NCBI GenBank assembly: GCA_934717555.1
Contig: CAKUYY010000001.1
Coordinates: forward strand, 62,001 to 126,000
Length of the DNA: 64,000 bases
Reading direction: 5' to 3'
Source: an uncultured Clostridium sp.
GTDB lineage: Bacteria > Bacillota > Clostridia > Oscillospirales > Acutalibacteraceae
Position 1 is the stretch's first letter, and the number at the start of each line of letters is the position of its first letter. Below the pieces are notes generated by a model. That model was not told the origin of the DNA and ran no database searches. It saw only the letters and a list, made by a program, of their open reading frames with translations. This document shows positions 51,126-61,048 of the stretch, piece by piece. A program made the translations under genes and the position numbers.

Positions 51126-53579
51126 TTAGAGCGGTGGAAGAGGATCTTTGGAAGAAGAGGAAGCGATACGGTAAGTTTTTCTTTGGGAGGGGGGAAGCTT
51201 ACCGGATGGATGGCGTTTTTTCCAAAAATGGAAGAAAAGCAGATAACCGATAAATATTAGGATACATCCAATGGTGACCCAAAAACCGACGGCCAACCCG
51301 GGTGTTTTGTAGTGGAACTGAATGGTACTGGTCTGTCCTGCGGGGACCCGGACCGCCATAAATCCAATATTGGCCTTTTCAATGATAGCCTCCTCCCCGT
51401 TTACGGTAGCGGACCAGCCATCCTCATAGGGAACGCTGAAAAAGACCAATTCATCTTTTCCATCGGGTACGGTGATTTCCGCCGTGAATCCTGAGTTATC
51501 ATGAGAAAAAGAAGAACAAGCCAGCTTTTTGCGGTCCAGGCAATCCTGAAAATAGGCGCTTTCAGAAAAGACATCATCGTTGGGATCTTCCACAGGGGTT
51601 AGAATATCAGAATTGCGGGCGATAGCGTCATCGTCCAATACAATAGACTTGAGCAGCAAAAGATGTCGGTTGGCTTCCGGGACGCTGTTATACTGAGAGC
51701 GGGTAATATAGGAATCGTAGGTAAAGCCATAAGGGATATAATATTGGTTTTCCCAAATATCAAACCCATTCTGCGTGTCATAATAAACCCATCCCGGCAT
51801 GGCGGTATCCGGGTATTCTTTGGTGCCTGTATAAAAGGACTGGTCATCCCCGGCATAATCAAACAGCCACCGGCAAGAGGTCAGCCCCCGCAGGCCGTAA
51901 GTAGAGGTATCCGGCCGGGAACCCACGTCCCTGGTCACCCCAATGGTGGGATAAAATTCCATGATGGAACCGGGGACAATGGAATGGAAGGCCTGGATGG
52001 TGGGAATCTGCCAGAACATCGCCTGGTTGTCCATACCATTGTAAATATCACTCCGGCAGTTTTCAGTATCGGGAAGGTGGATATCGTCTTTCCCCTTCAA
52101 GCTGTAGGGAATGATAAAGTCGTGGGTGCTGTAGGACTGGGATTTGCCCAAACCGATCATATAGGCGGCGTATACCACGGTGATCACCGCAGTGCCGGCC
52201 GCGGCCAGACGGATAAACCGGCGGGGGTCCTTTTTGAGGTATCCAATCAAAATTGCCAGCAGCAGCAGGCTGAGCATGGAAATGGCCACATAGATCCAGA
52301 ACCGGTCCGGATAATTCATCAAACCAAACTGGATCTCCTTTCCTTCCTCGATCTTCTTAGGCATCAGCCCAATGGGAAGGGCAATCCCCAGGGTGATTGC
52401 CGCTGTCCAGCGGATGGCCCGTTTCCAGTCTACCCGGACATTTTCTAATGACATCAGGGTAGCGAGGGTCATCATCAGGGTGAGCATATAGAACCACCGG
52501 GCATAATAGGAGGAATTAAATAGCTGAAACGCGCTGTTGAGGATAGGCACCAGCGACATGAAGAACAGCACGCAAAGCAGGCGTTTGAGCCAGTGGCGCC
52601 GTTTGGTCTGGAACCACGCCACCACACCGGTCATGCTGAACAAGGGCAGCCAAGCGCCCAGGGAAGCCCATTTGGCTTCGGAATCCGGGGTGAAATTAGG
52701 CCGGGCGGGGATATCCGGCGGGAAAAAGAAACTTTGCAGGATATGGACATAACGCTGTTCCCAGCCGTATAAAAGGGCGTTCCATCCCTGTGGGGGATTG
52801 TCTACTCGGGGATTTTGCGTGACCGCCAAGATGGTGGGGAACAAAAGGACAGCGGTCCCAGCTACGCCCAGCACAGCCTCAAAGAACAACCACAAAAAAT
52901 CTTTGACGGATATTTTCCAGCTTTTCGCGAACATTCGGATAAACCAGTAAAGGATGACAAAGGTTACTTGTCCCACGAAGAAATAATAGTTAAATAAACA
53001 GCTGGCAAAGACTGCGGCGGCAAAAACACCACGGCGCCGATGGTACATATATTCATCCAACGCCGCCAGCAGCAGGGGGAATATGACAATGGCCTCATGA
53101 AAGTGGTTAAAGAAGATATTATATACGGAAAAACCGGAAAAAGCGTATAACATACCCCCGATCAAGGCATATCCTTGTTCCCGGACATAACGGCGCAGAT
53201 AGATATAAGCGGTGAGGGAAGCGCACCCGAACTTCAGGACCAGCAGGGGGCCCATCAAATAGGGGACGGCTTCACTGGGGAAAGGAAGGGTCAGCCAGAA
53301 AAAGGGGCTGCCCAACAAATAAAAGGAATAGGAACCGATGGTATTGGCGCCTAGGTCGGTAGTCCAGCTCCAGAAAAAGTTCCCGCTGCGTATGGCGTCA
53401 TGGATCATCTGATAAAAAGGGACCTGTTGGACGTTAAAATCCCCATAGTAGAGGAAATACCCCTGGTCATAGATAATAAAAGGGAGGAAGAAAAGGAAAG
53501 ACACTGCAACTCCCAATAGAAAGGCTTTGAGAAAATACCGGTTTTTGTAGGAAAAACTTTGCAACCTCATTGGATACAC
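51126..53579 (-). CDS. YfhO family membrane protein
   Basis: Polytopic membrane protein of the YfhO family, 817 residues, with about 13 helices and a C-terminal outer domain (about 500-770) followed by a last helix and a basic, Ser-rich tail. It resembles GT-C transferases: after helix 1 comes YDQGYFLYYGDFNVQQVPFY with the conserved acidic motif, and FSGFSVYNIFFNHFHEAIVI later. In B. subtilis and Listeria YfhO-type proteins help glycosylate wall or lipoteichoic polymers. GTG at 53579 with GGAGGG eight bases upstream; an ATG three codons on is possible. Confidence 0.9.
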   Translation of the reverse strand: MYPMRLQSFSYKNRYFLKAFLLGVAVSFLFFLPFIIYDQGYFLYYGDFNVQQVPFYQMIHDAIRSGNFFWSWTTDLGANTIGSYSFYLLGSPFFWLTLPFPSEAVPYLMGPLLVLKFGCASLTAYIYLRRYVREQGYALIGGMLYAFSGFSVYNIFFNHFHEAIVIFPLLLAALDEYMYHRRRGVFAAAVFASCLFNYYFFVGQVTFVILYWFIRMFAKSWKISVKDFLWLFFEAVLGVAGTAVLLFPTILAVTQNPRVDNPPQGWNALLYGWEQRYVHILQSFFFPPDIPARPNFTPDSEAKWASLGAWLPLFSMTGVVAWFQTKRRHWLKRLLCVLFFMSLVPILNSAFQLFNSSYYARWFYMLTLMMTLATLMSLENVRVDWKRAIRWTAAITLGIALPIGLMPKKIEEGKEIQFGLMNYPDRFWIYVAISMLSLLLLAILIGYLKKDPRRFIRLAAAGTAVITVVYAAYMIGLGKSQSYSTHDFIIPYSLKGKDDIHLPDTENCRSDIYNGMDNQAMFWQIPTIQAFHSIVPGSIMEFYPTIGVTRDVGSRPDTSTYGLRGLTSCRWLFDYAGDDQSFYTGTKEYPDTAMPGWVYYDTQNGFDIWENQYYIPYGFTYDSYITRSQYNSVPEANRHLLLLKSIVLDDDAIARNSDILTPVEDPNDDVFSESAYFQDCLDRKKLACSSFSHDNSGFTAEITVPDGKDELVFFSVPYEDGWSATVNGEEAIIEKANIGFMAVRVPAGQTSTIQFHYKTPGLAVGFWVTIGCILIFIGYLLFFHFWKKRHPSGKLPPSQRKTYRIASSSSKDPLPPL

Positions 53580-53683
53580 AATAGATTCCCTCCTCTTTTC
53601 ATCATAAAAATATTTTCCATCCTAAAAAATCACCCATTTCTGATACCATAAAATATGGAATTTTATCTAAAATCTTTTTGTTT

Positions 53684-53712
53684 ATTATATCATGTCACCC
53701 CATTAGAGGCAA
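53684..53712 (-). promoter_or_regulatory. Promoter of YfhO gene
   Basis: Minus strand TTGCCT (53712-53707), 17 bp, TATAAT (53689-53684) with an extended TGA before it. Confidence 0.7.
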
Positions 53713-53904
53713 TTAAAAAACAATAAAATGGTAAAAATCTGGAAATTATACAGGGAAGGCCAAACGGGACTTTACATGATTATTACAAAAAAATAATACA
53801 TTTTTACAAAAAATTTACCGAGGGACTTCATAAATGTTCATGTAAAAAAATCCAATTTGTATTATAATGAATAGTACACATAAAAGAGAAGGGAGAAGGG
53901 CGGC

Positions 53905-54489
53905 ATGGAACAAAGCCATTTTTTCGCTGTACTGTTCAGGATGAGATACATCAACCGGTGGGGGCTTATGCACAATACCCGGGAAGAAAATATCAGTGAA
54001 CATAGTCTGGATGTGGCAGTTTTGGCCCATGCATTGGCGGTGCTGCGTAACCGGAGGTTTGGCGGGAATACAGATCCGGAGCGGGCGGCCCTGCTGGGAA
54101 TTTTTCATGATGCTACAGAGATTTATACCGGGGATCTTCCCACCCCAGTCAAATATGATAACCCGAAAATCCGGGACGCCTATCGTGAAGTGGAACAGGC
54201 GGCTCAGGAAAAGCTTCTATCTTTGCTGCCGGGGGATTTGAGACCGGATTATGAAAGCCTTCTGGGACACACACAACAGGATAAAGAACTGATACCGTTG
54301 GTAAAAGCGGCGGACAAGCTGTCCGCGTTGATTAAGTGCGTGGAGGAACGCCGCATGGGAAACACGGAATTTGCCCGGGCAGAAGCCGCCTTACGGACAT
54401 CCCTCGAGGATATGGCGTTACCGGAGATCAACTGCTTTTTAGAGGAATTTCTGCCGTCCTACAGCCTGACCCTGGACGAACAGGAGTAA
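53905..54489 (+). CDS. yfbR: HD-domain 5'-deoxynucleotidase (YfbR-like)
   Basis: HD-domain nucleotidase, 194 residues, close to E. coli YfbR, which removes phosphate from 2'-deoxynucleoside 5'-monophosphates. Seen: MEQSHFFAVLFRMRYINRWG, ENISEHSLDVAVLAHALAVL with the first metal His, FHDATEIYTGDLPTPVKYDN with the HD pair, and KAADKLSALIKCVEE with the last Asp. Ribosome-binding site AGGGAGAAGGG; TATAAT about 40 bp before the start. Confidence 0.93.
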   Translation: MEQSHFFAVLFRMRYINRWGLMHNTREENISEHSLDVAVLAHALAVLRNRRFGGNTDPERAALLGIFHDATEIYTGDLPTPVKYDNPKIRDAYREVEQAAQEKLLSLLPGDLRPDYESLLGHTQQDKELIPLVKAADKLSALIKCVEERRMGNTEFARAEAALRTSLEDMALPEINCFLEEFLPSYSLTLDEQE

Positions 54490-54579
54490 TTAAGAATGAA
54501 CAGCGCTGTTTGAGGAAACCGTAAAACAGGAAAGCCCCGTGGCTTTATTCAGCTGCGGTAGAAAGAGGAGCGTAAACGG

Positions 54580-55719
54580 ATGAGACGTTTTATCAAACGG
54601 AGCAGTGGAAAAAAACTGCTGACCGATACGTGCCAAAATAAAAAAAAGAGAAAGAGGATATGGCTGGTTTGCCTTTGTATGTTTTTTTTACTCATAGGAT
54701 TTGCCGCCGGAGGAATTGCGATAGGCTATCAAGCCTGGCAGGATATGTACAAACCCCTGCCGGAAGGACCCATACCGGCAGATGGTTCCCTGGATTCTAC
54801 CCCATCGGAGGTTACTTTTGAGGGAGAGGAGCCGCCCGCAATGAATTTAATTTCCCCTGTTTCCTTGCCCGTGGAATACAAGAAGGAATATGCCAACATC
54901 CTTTTGATTATTTCTGAGGAGGAAAAACGGGCAGATTTGATGCTGCTTACGATCGATCAACTTCATGAACAGATCAAGCTTACTTTTTTTCCACGGGAAT
55001 TATGGGTCAGGATACCGGAAACGGAACGGGATGACAGATTGGATGTGGCTTATTCCTGCGGAGGTCCAAAACTGGCGGTACAGACTTTGGAACAAAACTT
55101 TGGAATTGGGATCGACCGTTATATTGAAATTGATTTTCAACAATTTCCGGCGTTAATCAATCAGCTGGGAGGGATAGAATTGACTCTCAGCGAAGCGGAA
55201 GCAGATTATATCAACCAGCATACAGATTGCCCGGAAAAACTGGAAGGGGCCGGGACTTATAATTTATCTGGACAGCAGGCTTTCTGCCATGCCCAGAACC
55301 GTACCGCGCAGGTACATGATTTTGATTCAGTGGACAGGATGCGTGATGTGATTTTGGCCACTCTTCAACGGGTTCAGACAACCAATGATATGGTCTGCCT
55401 GGGAAAGCTGGCGGTAGACTCCACCTCTATGATTTCTACGGATATCCAATTGGATGAGTTGGGAAAGCTATTGATTGGATGCCTGGATTACTCGCAATAT
55501 GAGTTTTTTCTCTATTGCTTGCCCAATGGAGAAGATTATGAGAAGAATGCTGCTTTGAGCGAGGAAGGAAGGAAAGAGATTTTTTGTATTCAGGATATGG
55601 AACAGGTAAGAAAACAATTACAAAACTTTATATATGGTGATTTTGATCAAAGCGATATTCCAGAGAACGAAAATTTGTTATATAATCCTTCATGTTATTT
55701 TTACAAATTTATTGCATGA
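54580..55719 (+). CDS. LytR-CpsA-Psr (LCP) family protein, first
   Basis: Membrane-anchored LCP phosphotransferase-like protein, 379 residues: basic cytosolic start, one helix (about 28-52), outer LCP domain (about 95-330). LCP enzymes transfer undecaprenyl-linked wall polymers or capsule to peptidoglycan. The core Asp/Arg residues of DLMLLTIDQ, FFPRELWVRIP and QNRTAQVHDFDSVDRMRDV are present, but FPRE replaces the usual S(F/I)PRD, so activity may be reduced. Paired with the LCP gene at 55989. Confidence 0.88.
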   Translation: MRRFIKRSSGKKLLTDTCQNKKKRKRIWLVCLCMFFLLIGFAAGGIAIGYQAWQDMYKPLPEGPIPADGSLDSTPSEVTFEGEEPPAMNLISPVSLPVEYKKEYANILLIISEEEKRADLMLLTIDQLHEQIKLTFFPRELWVRIPETERDDRLDVAYSCGGPKLAVQTLEQNFGIGIDRYIEIDFQQFPALINQLGGIELTLSEAEADYINQHTDCPEKLEGAGTYNLSGQQAFCHAQNRTAQVHDFDSVDRMRDVILATLQRVQTTNDMVCLGKLAVDSTSMISTDIQLDELGKLLIGCLDYSQYEFFLYCLPNGEDYEKNAALSEEGRKEIFCIQDMEQVRKQLQNFIYGDFDQSDIPENENLLYNPSCYFYKFIA

Positions 55720-55756
55720 TGTTTATGGAATACCGGGATTTTTCGGGAGTTTCCAT

Positions 55757-55785
55757 TTGATTATTCCAGAAAAATGATGTATAAT
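55757..55785 (+). promoter_or_regulatory. Sigma-A promoter of second LCP gene
   Basis: TTGATT (55757-55762), 17 bp, TATAAT (55780-55785); leader of about 200 nt. Confidence 0.75.
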
Positions 55786-55988
55786 GACCTGCGTAGCTTT
55801 TTTCTGCCCCCACACCCCCTTTTTACTTACAGTAACTATCGTATAAATTACGCACTAGACTGGATATCTTTGTGATTTGGGACAGAAAAAATGGAAATGT
55901 TATTAAAAAGGGGAACGCCTCCCTTAAAAAATTTTTTATTCCAATTCCTAGCCCCAAGAGGGTGCCGGCAGAAAGGAAGGGACGTATC

Positions 55989-57062
55989 ATGGGAAAGAAG
56001 AAAAAGAAAACGTCAGTGGGCAGAAAGGTAGTCAACACAGTGATTATTGTGTTCTGCGTGCTGTTTATCGCCATGGGAGGGTTGATGGTATGGGGGCACA
56101 GCGCCTTAAGTTCCATGTATAAGCCTTTGGGCGATGGTGAAGTAAACGATAACAATCTTTTACCCAGCGGTTTGACAAAGGATGAAGTCAATGAAATTCT
56201 GCCCGGCGCAGGGGATAATTTGACGGATGATCTGATCAGTGATAAAGATGTTTACAATATTCTGCTGGTGGGTGCCGACGATGACGGCAACAGCGATACC
56301 ATGATGCTGATTTCTATTGACAACAAACATCAGAAATTAAAGATGACTTCCTTTATGAGGGATACTGTGGTGGATATCCCAGGCAAAAATGGGATTTACC
56401 GGTACAAGCTGAATTCCTCCTTTAATGCTGGGGGCGTCCCGTTGGTGATTGAGACCCTTGAGCGTAATTTTGGTATCAATATCGACAAGTATGCGGAAGT
56501 AAACTTTGAATGTTTCCGGAAGGTTATTGATATTTTAGGCGGCGTAGAGGTTACGCTGACAGAATCCGAAGTAGAATATATCAATGACAGATGGCATGAC
56601 GGGAACCCTTTGACCGGTGGGGCAGGTACTTACAAGTTGGATTCCGGCAAAGCGCTGGTCCATGCGAGAAACCGTTCTTCTGGTATGTGGGACTATGGAC
56701 GTACCGCGCGCCAGAGGGATGTTATCCGGGCTACCATCGAAGGGTTTAAAAATACTGACGTAGTGAGTATGCTGCGGATCGCCGCCAGTATGATGCCTTA
56801 TGTGAATACAGATATGAATCCCCAGGAACTCAGCCAGCTTATTTACAAAGCCCCTACGTATATGAACTATGAAATAGAAGAATTCCGTCTCCCAACCAAT
56901 AATAATATAGAAGAAAAGACCGTGCAGGAACTTGGCGGGGCGGTATTGATTATCCCCGATATAGAACAGGCCCGTCAGGATCTCGAGGACTTTATTTATA
57001 ACGATATCATTCCCGAAGGTACCATGCCGAGCACCAGTGACCGTGTACGCCAAGGGGAATAA
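55989..57062 (+). CDS. LytR-CpsA-Psr (LCP) family protein, second
   Basis: LCP family protein, 357 residues from the ATG at 55989 (GGAAGGG upstream; the open frame starts at 55872). One helix (about 13-38), outer LCP domain with NILLVGADDDGNSDTMMLIS, TSFMRDTVVDIPG (the Arg-Asp pair), YRYKLNSSFNAGGVPL and HARNRSSGMWDYGRTARQRD. All expected active residues are visible, so this is probably the active wall-polymer ligase of the pair. It has its own promoter and terminator. Confidence 0.92.
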   Translation: MGKKKKKTSVGRKVVNTVIIVFCVLFIAMGGLMVWGHSALSSMYKPLGDGEVNDNNLLPSGLTKDEVNEILPGAGDNLTDDLISDKDVYNILLVGADDDGNSDTMMLISIDNKHQKLKMTSFMRDTVVDIPGKNGIYRYKLNSSFNAGGVPLVIETLERNFGINIDKYAEVNFECFRKVIDILGGVEVTLTESEVEYINDRWHDGNPLTGGAGTYKLDSGKALVHARNRSSGMWDYGRTARQRDVIRATIEGFKNTDVVSMLRIAASMMPYVNTDMNPQELSQLIYKAPTYMNYEIEEFRLPTNNNIEEKTVQELGGAVLIIPDIEQARQDLEDFIYNDIIPEGTMPSTSDRVRQGE

Positions 57063-57087
57063 AACAAGAAGGAAATGAAAATTTTTC

Positions 57088-57127
57088 AGGAACCCAGAAG
57101 GCAAAAGCTTTCTGGGTTCCTTTTTGT
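57088..57127 (+). terminator. Terminator after LCP gene
   Basis: AGGAACCCAGAA, loop, TTCTGGGTTCCT, TTTT. Confidence 0.85.
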
Positions 57128-57304
57128 TGTTTTTAGGATAAAAGGCGCCCTGTTTTTTAAGGGAAAAGAAAAGGCATGAAAAGGAAGAAATTCGAAAAAT
57201 AAAAGGGTACCATTGCCCAAAGCATAAGGGTTTCGGGTGAGGGAACAAGGGGAACAGACAAACACTGCCCATTGAGCGGTGCTGCCCTAAAAGATATGGA
57301 AAAC

Positions 57305-57348
57305 AAATAGCCTTTGATGCCGTTCTATCCTGCATCAAAGGCTATTTC
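57305..57348. terminator. Hairpin downstream of Smr gene
   Basis: AAATAGCCTTTGATGC and its complement around CGTTCTATCC. On the minus strand it follows the Smr gene and is flanked by T-rich DNA. The spacer 57128-57416 shows nothing else. Confidence 0.65.
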
Positions 57349-57416
57349 CATTACAAACTTTTCTAGTTGGGGAAATCTCTGAGAAGATATTCCAGTTTTT
57401 ATATGGGACGAAATGT

Positions 57417-57674
57417 TTAGCTTTTGGGCTTTAATACCAGTGTTGTCTCCCCGCTGTTAAGAGAAAGCAACTTCCTTTGGATACGGGGGTGCTTTAATTC
57501 CACACGGACCATTTCCTGTAAAATTTTCCCCCCATGATACCCGTGGATGACTATCACTTCCCGGATATCCTTTCCCACGTGGCCCAGGAGAAGCTCCAAC
57601 TGGCGTTTGGCTTCCGCAGCGTGCATCCCATGAATATCAACTTCTAAAGTCCAGCCATATTTACGTTGTATCAT
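57417..57674 (-). CDS. Small Smr-domain protein
   Basis: Stand-alone Smr (MutS2 C-terminal type) domain, 85 residues. Seen: LEVDIHGMHAAEAKRQLELL with the family's D-x-HG-x-x-x-x-E-A and VIVIHGYHGGKIL, where HGYHGG stands for the usual HGxGxG. Smr domains bind or nick nucleic acids, recently linked to cleavage of stalled-ribosome mRNA. Overlaps the end of the lipoprotein gene by 14 bp. Confidence 0.85.
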   Translation of the reverse strand: MIQRKYGWTLEVDIHGMHAAEAKRQLELLLGHVGKDIREVIVIHGYHGGKILQEMVRVELKHPRIQRKLLSLNSGETTLVLKPKS

Positions 57675-59559
57675 GACGTTTTTTGCCCCGTTTCTTTGAT
57701 TCTTTCTGTAAGGAAGGTTCCTGTTTCATTTCTTGGTTAGAAATGGGGAACCCACATTTGGTACAAAACAGCATCCCCTGATAAAGCTGAGCGCCGCAGG
57801 CGGAACATTTCTGTTCTAATGTTGGGAACTCCTCCGCGGGGACAGGACGGGAAGATTCCCGGCGAATGACAAAATGGCGGCGGATTATAAGCGAAATCCC
57901 GCAGGCGAGAAATAATCCCAACAAGGCGGCCATGCATAACATAACAACAAACCAGCCGTTGAGCCACTTGACAGTAGCGGTTAGAAGGGTTTTTCCATCA
58001 GGGGGGATAACCTGCTGGGTTGTCATGTCATTGACACGGATAGACTGCACACTGTCGCTCCGGTCCTGGGTCAGGGAAGAGATGACCTGGTCTCCAGTAT
58101 AAGAGTAAGAAACAGCCCCGGTATAACCGGATTGCTGTAAAAAGGATTCCAAATTGACTTGGTCGTTAACAGAGGTGGAGTGGTATAACTGAAAGCCGTC
58201 CCCGTTGCTAAGGGAAACCTCGTTTCCTGTTCCAAAGAGGGAGGAGAGAATCTCAGTGAGCTCGCTGGGGGCTCCTTCCATGGAAAGGATACAGCGGTGA
58301 TCCTCTACAGATGTGGAAAGCCCCGAGATATCCAATCCCTGGAAGTAACGGGCAGCCGTCCGCGCCCCCTGGTTACCCGATTCCCCAGAAAAGGTAAGGG
58401 CAATGTCCCGGTGAAACAAGCCTTCTGAAAGACGATGCATATCGATTGCCATAGATTCTATGGTGAATTCGTTTTGGCTTTGCAGGCGGACCTGCAATAA
58501 GGAGCTGTCTTCCTGTAGGACAAACTGGGAATCGTCCACATAGCTGTCTATGTTCATCCACTGCCCGTCCTTCCACATTTGGGCTGTGGAAATCCCGGAA
58601 GAACTGTCAGCATCAAAAATATATTCCACATAGGTTTTCCCCTCCCGGTTAGAGAGGAAAGAAGAAAGGTTGATCCGTTCCGTAAAGACCGTCTGACTGT
58701 CGAAAAGGGTTTCTTTTTGCTGCTCTACCACACTTTGGGCGGAAGGCGTGTCCAGCGCTTGGGCAGTCATTTTTTCCAAATCCTGGCTGTTTTGGGCGGT
58801 AAAAGAAATAACAAATGTATGGCCGGCAGCACTATTTTCCCAGTGGCTGGAACCGCCGGAGGGGACCAAGTCATTTAAGTATGATTGCAAGGATTCCCTT
58901 AACTGACTGTAGGAGCTTTCCGGGATAGAGATGGAAATGGTACGGTCAAAGGTTTCCCCCTCTGTTAAATGCGTTCGGATGGTAATTTTATTCACCGGAT
59001 GATAAGAAAGCTCCTGGACATGGATCCGGTCCTGGGAGGAAAAGACTTGCCCATCGATAGAGACCTGGGAAGTCCCTCCAGAAAAGAAAGAAGGTTCCCC
59101 GCTGCACAGGCCGCTGTCAACCAGTGCTTCATCCAGCCATTCCATGAGATCACCGCTGGAAAAATTTTCTTCTAGGCGTACCCCCTGGGTAAAAATTCCA
59201 TCAGGGGCGGCATACAGTAGGTAACATTCCTGCCCAAGGAGAGACTCTATTTTATCCCGGTAATCCTGTTGATCGGAAAAGGAAAGGGTAAAGGTATAAG
59301 TGATATTTTGATTCTGCGTCTGTTTGGTCCAGGAAAGGCTTTGGGGACATTGCTGCCGTATAAGTGCGTCCAAAGCAGCTTCCCCTCCGTTGATCTGGGA
59401 AATGTCGTTGCTGGAGAGGGTACAACTCATAGAGCGCTGGCCGGAAAAATCTTTTTCCATTGTCATTTGGGTAGAGGGTTCTGTACCGCATCCGCTGAAA
59501 ATTAAGATAACCCCGGCCAAAAGGAAGAATAAGAAGAGAAAGCGAAGGTACTGTTTCAC
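57661..59559 (-). CDS. Lipoprotein with membrane helix and zinc ribbon
   Basis: Unrecognised protein of 632 residues. Signal peptide with lipobox (FLLAGVILIFSGCG; Cys24), a long outer region (25-530) rich in beta strands with repeated segments such as FTERINLSSFLS and SVNDQVNLESFL, a membrane helix (about 536-559), a basic stop-transfer stretch and a cytosolic zinc ribbon (CSACG at 585-589, CTKCG at 599-603) ending in Lys/Arg. Lipid at one end and a zinc ribbon inside the cell is an unusual combination, perhaps a sensor or scaffold. Function unknown. Confidence 0.8.
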   Translation of the reverse strand: MKQYLRFLFLFFLLAGVILIFSGCGTEPSTQMTMEKDFSGQRSMSCTLSSNDISQINGGEAALDALIRQQCPQSLSWTKQTQNQNITYTFTLSFSDQQDYRDKIESLLGQECYLLYAAPDGIFTQGVRLEENFSSGDLMEWLDEALVDSGLCSGEPSFFSGGTSQVSIDGQVFSSQDRIHVQELSYHPVNKITIRTHLTEGETFDRTISISIPESSYSQLRESLQSYLNDLVPSGGSSHWENSAAGHTFVISFTAQNSQDLEKMTAQALDTPSAQSVVEQQKETLFDSQTVFTERINLSSFLSNREGKTYVEYIFDADSSSGISTAQMWKDGQWMNIDSYVDDSQFVLQEDSSLLQVRLQSQNEFTIESMAIDMHRLSEGLFHRDIALTFSGESGNQGARTAARYFQGLDISGLSTSVEDHRCILSMEGAPSELTEILSSLFGTGNEVSLSNGDGFQLYHSTSVNDQVNLESFLQQSGYTGAVSYSYTGDQVISSLTQDRSDSVQSIRVNDMTTQQVIPPDGKTLLTATVKWLNGWFVVMLCMAALLGLFLACGISLIIRRHFVIRRESSRPVPAEEFPTLEQKCSACGAQLYQGMLFCTKCGFPISNQEMKQEPSLQKESKKRGKKRHDTT

Positions 59560-59758
59560 AAAAGATTCCTCCGTTATGTTACAATTCCAAGATGCTTCCC
59601 AATAGGAAAGATATATTCATTATACTATTTTTTGTCAGCAATGGCTATAGAAGGTTCCCGGAAAAAGATGAAATCTATCTGTAAAATCAAGGAAGAGACA
59701 AAGGACGGGGCTCTTTTCTTAAATTTTTTTTAATCAGGATGAAAAGAGAACAGGGGTG

Positions 59759-59767
59759 TGCTATAAT
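59759..59767 (+). promoter_or_regulatory. Extended -10 promoter
   Basis: TGCTATAAT, an extended -10 box without an evident -35 sequence, 40 bp before the ATG at 59807. Confidence 0.55.
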
Positions 59768-59806
59768 AAAACAATATGGATAAAGGGAAAGGTAAGGAGA
59801 GATGCT

Positions 59807-60988
59807 ATGACTGTTGTAGATATCAGAAGCTTTTTTACCTTACGCAATGTAGAACTAATTGAAGTCAATAAAGACTTTATTTACTATGCGGAAGAAAAAA
59901 ATGAAGAAGGGCATAATAATTTATTCTTGCTGGAATACAATCGCGCTACCAGGCGGGAACGGGTGATCACACACTATTCCTTAGAAGACCCTACTTTTGT
60001 ACAGCACATTTATTCCTTTGCCAACAGCATTGTCCTTCTGCTGGAAAACGGAGGCAACCGGGTATGGGCGTTCCGTGTCGACAAGGAGACAGGGCAAGAG
60101 ACCGTGCGGACCCAGCTGCACTGTATTGGAGGGTTTGCCGGGAGCAAAGCCCTGGATGAACGGCACATTCTTATCTATACACAATCTGATGGGGAATGCG
60201 CGGATCTATTCAAAGAATATCAGAAAGTGACTGGATGCAACAGGGTAGCTTATCTATATGACATTGAGAAAGAGGAAAAGTTCTTCATTAAAAATTTGCG
60301 GCTGTGCCGGAGGCAGGAAGAGGATTTCCTGCTGTTTTCCACCCAGGAAGGCGGACAGGTCCTATTACTGGAACCCTATGGGGATGAAGAACTCAAACAA
60401 CGCTGCTATCGGAATGCTAGATGGATTCATGCGGATATCCGGGATTCCTTATGGATCCTTCCGGTAGAAGAGCTGATTGAGGGAATCCAAAAGGGGGAAG
60501 AGGACTTTCGCAGGCGCCCTATCATGACAGCGGATGTCAACGGCATGGTGCGGTTCACCGGTATGGACAGCCGGAGCATTTACTTCAAGGCGAAACACTT
60601 CCCCACAGGAGGGGAACGAATCTGTTCCTATGATAAGGAAGACGGCACCATAGAAGTACTGACTGACCTGGAACAGCCCGGAGAGGAAAATTGGCGCTAT
60701 TACTTTGAAAAGAACGGCGCGAAAGTATACCGGCTGGAAGAAAAAGAGGACGATACAGTAGTCGTTACCGGAATTGTCAATAGTAACATTCAAACGAAGT
60801 ATGAAAAGAAACTGGGGGAGTTGGTTAGCTGCGTGGAAGATAGATTTCTCATCACGAAAAAAACAGTAACCGACGACAACGAACACGATGATTTTGAATA
60901 TTATACGATCTATGACACAGTGAAAAATACGGAAGACAGTTTTGAGTGTAAAGGTTCTGTCTGGGGGGACACTCTGGTACTTTATTAA
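59807..60988 (+). CDS. Conserved protein, probable beta-propeller
   Basis: Cytosolic protein of 393 residues with no membrane segment or signal peptide; not recognised. It consists of recurring beta-strand pairs (YYAEEKNEEGHNNLFLLEYN, GRAxxRER-like turns, VLLLENGGNRVWAFRVDKET), suggesting a beta-propeller. The ATG at 59807 follows AAGGAGAG; the frame is open from 59756, which overlaps the promoter. Very rich in Glu. Function unknown. Confidence 0.65.
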   Translation: MTVVDIRSFFTLRNVELIEVNKDFIYYAEEKNEEGHNNLFLLEYNRATRRERVITHYSLEDPTFVQHIYSFANSIVLLLENGGNRVWAFRVDKETGQETVRTQLHCIGGFAGSKALDERHILIYTQSDGECADLFKEYQKVTGCNRVAYLYDIEKEEKFFIKNLRLCRRQEEDFLLFSTQEGGQVLLLEPYGDEELKQRCYRNARWIHADIRDSLWILPVEELIEGIQKGEEDFRRRPIMTADVNGMVRFTGMDSRSIYFKAKHFPTGGERICSYDKEDGTIEVLTDLEQPGEENWRYYFEKNGAKVYRLEEKEDDTVVVTGIVNSNIQTKYEKKLGELVSCVEDRFLITKKTVTDDNEHDDFEYYTIYDTVKNTEDSFECKGSVWGDTLVLY

Positions 60989-61048
60989 AAAGAAAAAAGA
61001 TATTATGTAGCGGGATTAATACGCCATTCTGAAAGGAAGGGATGACAA

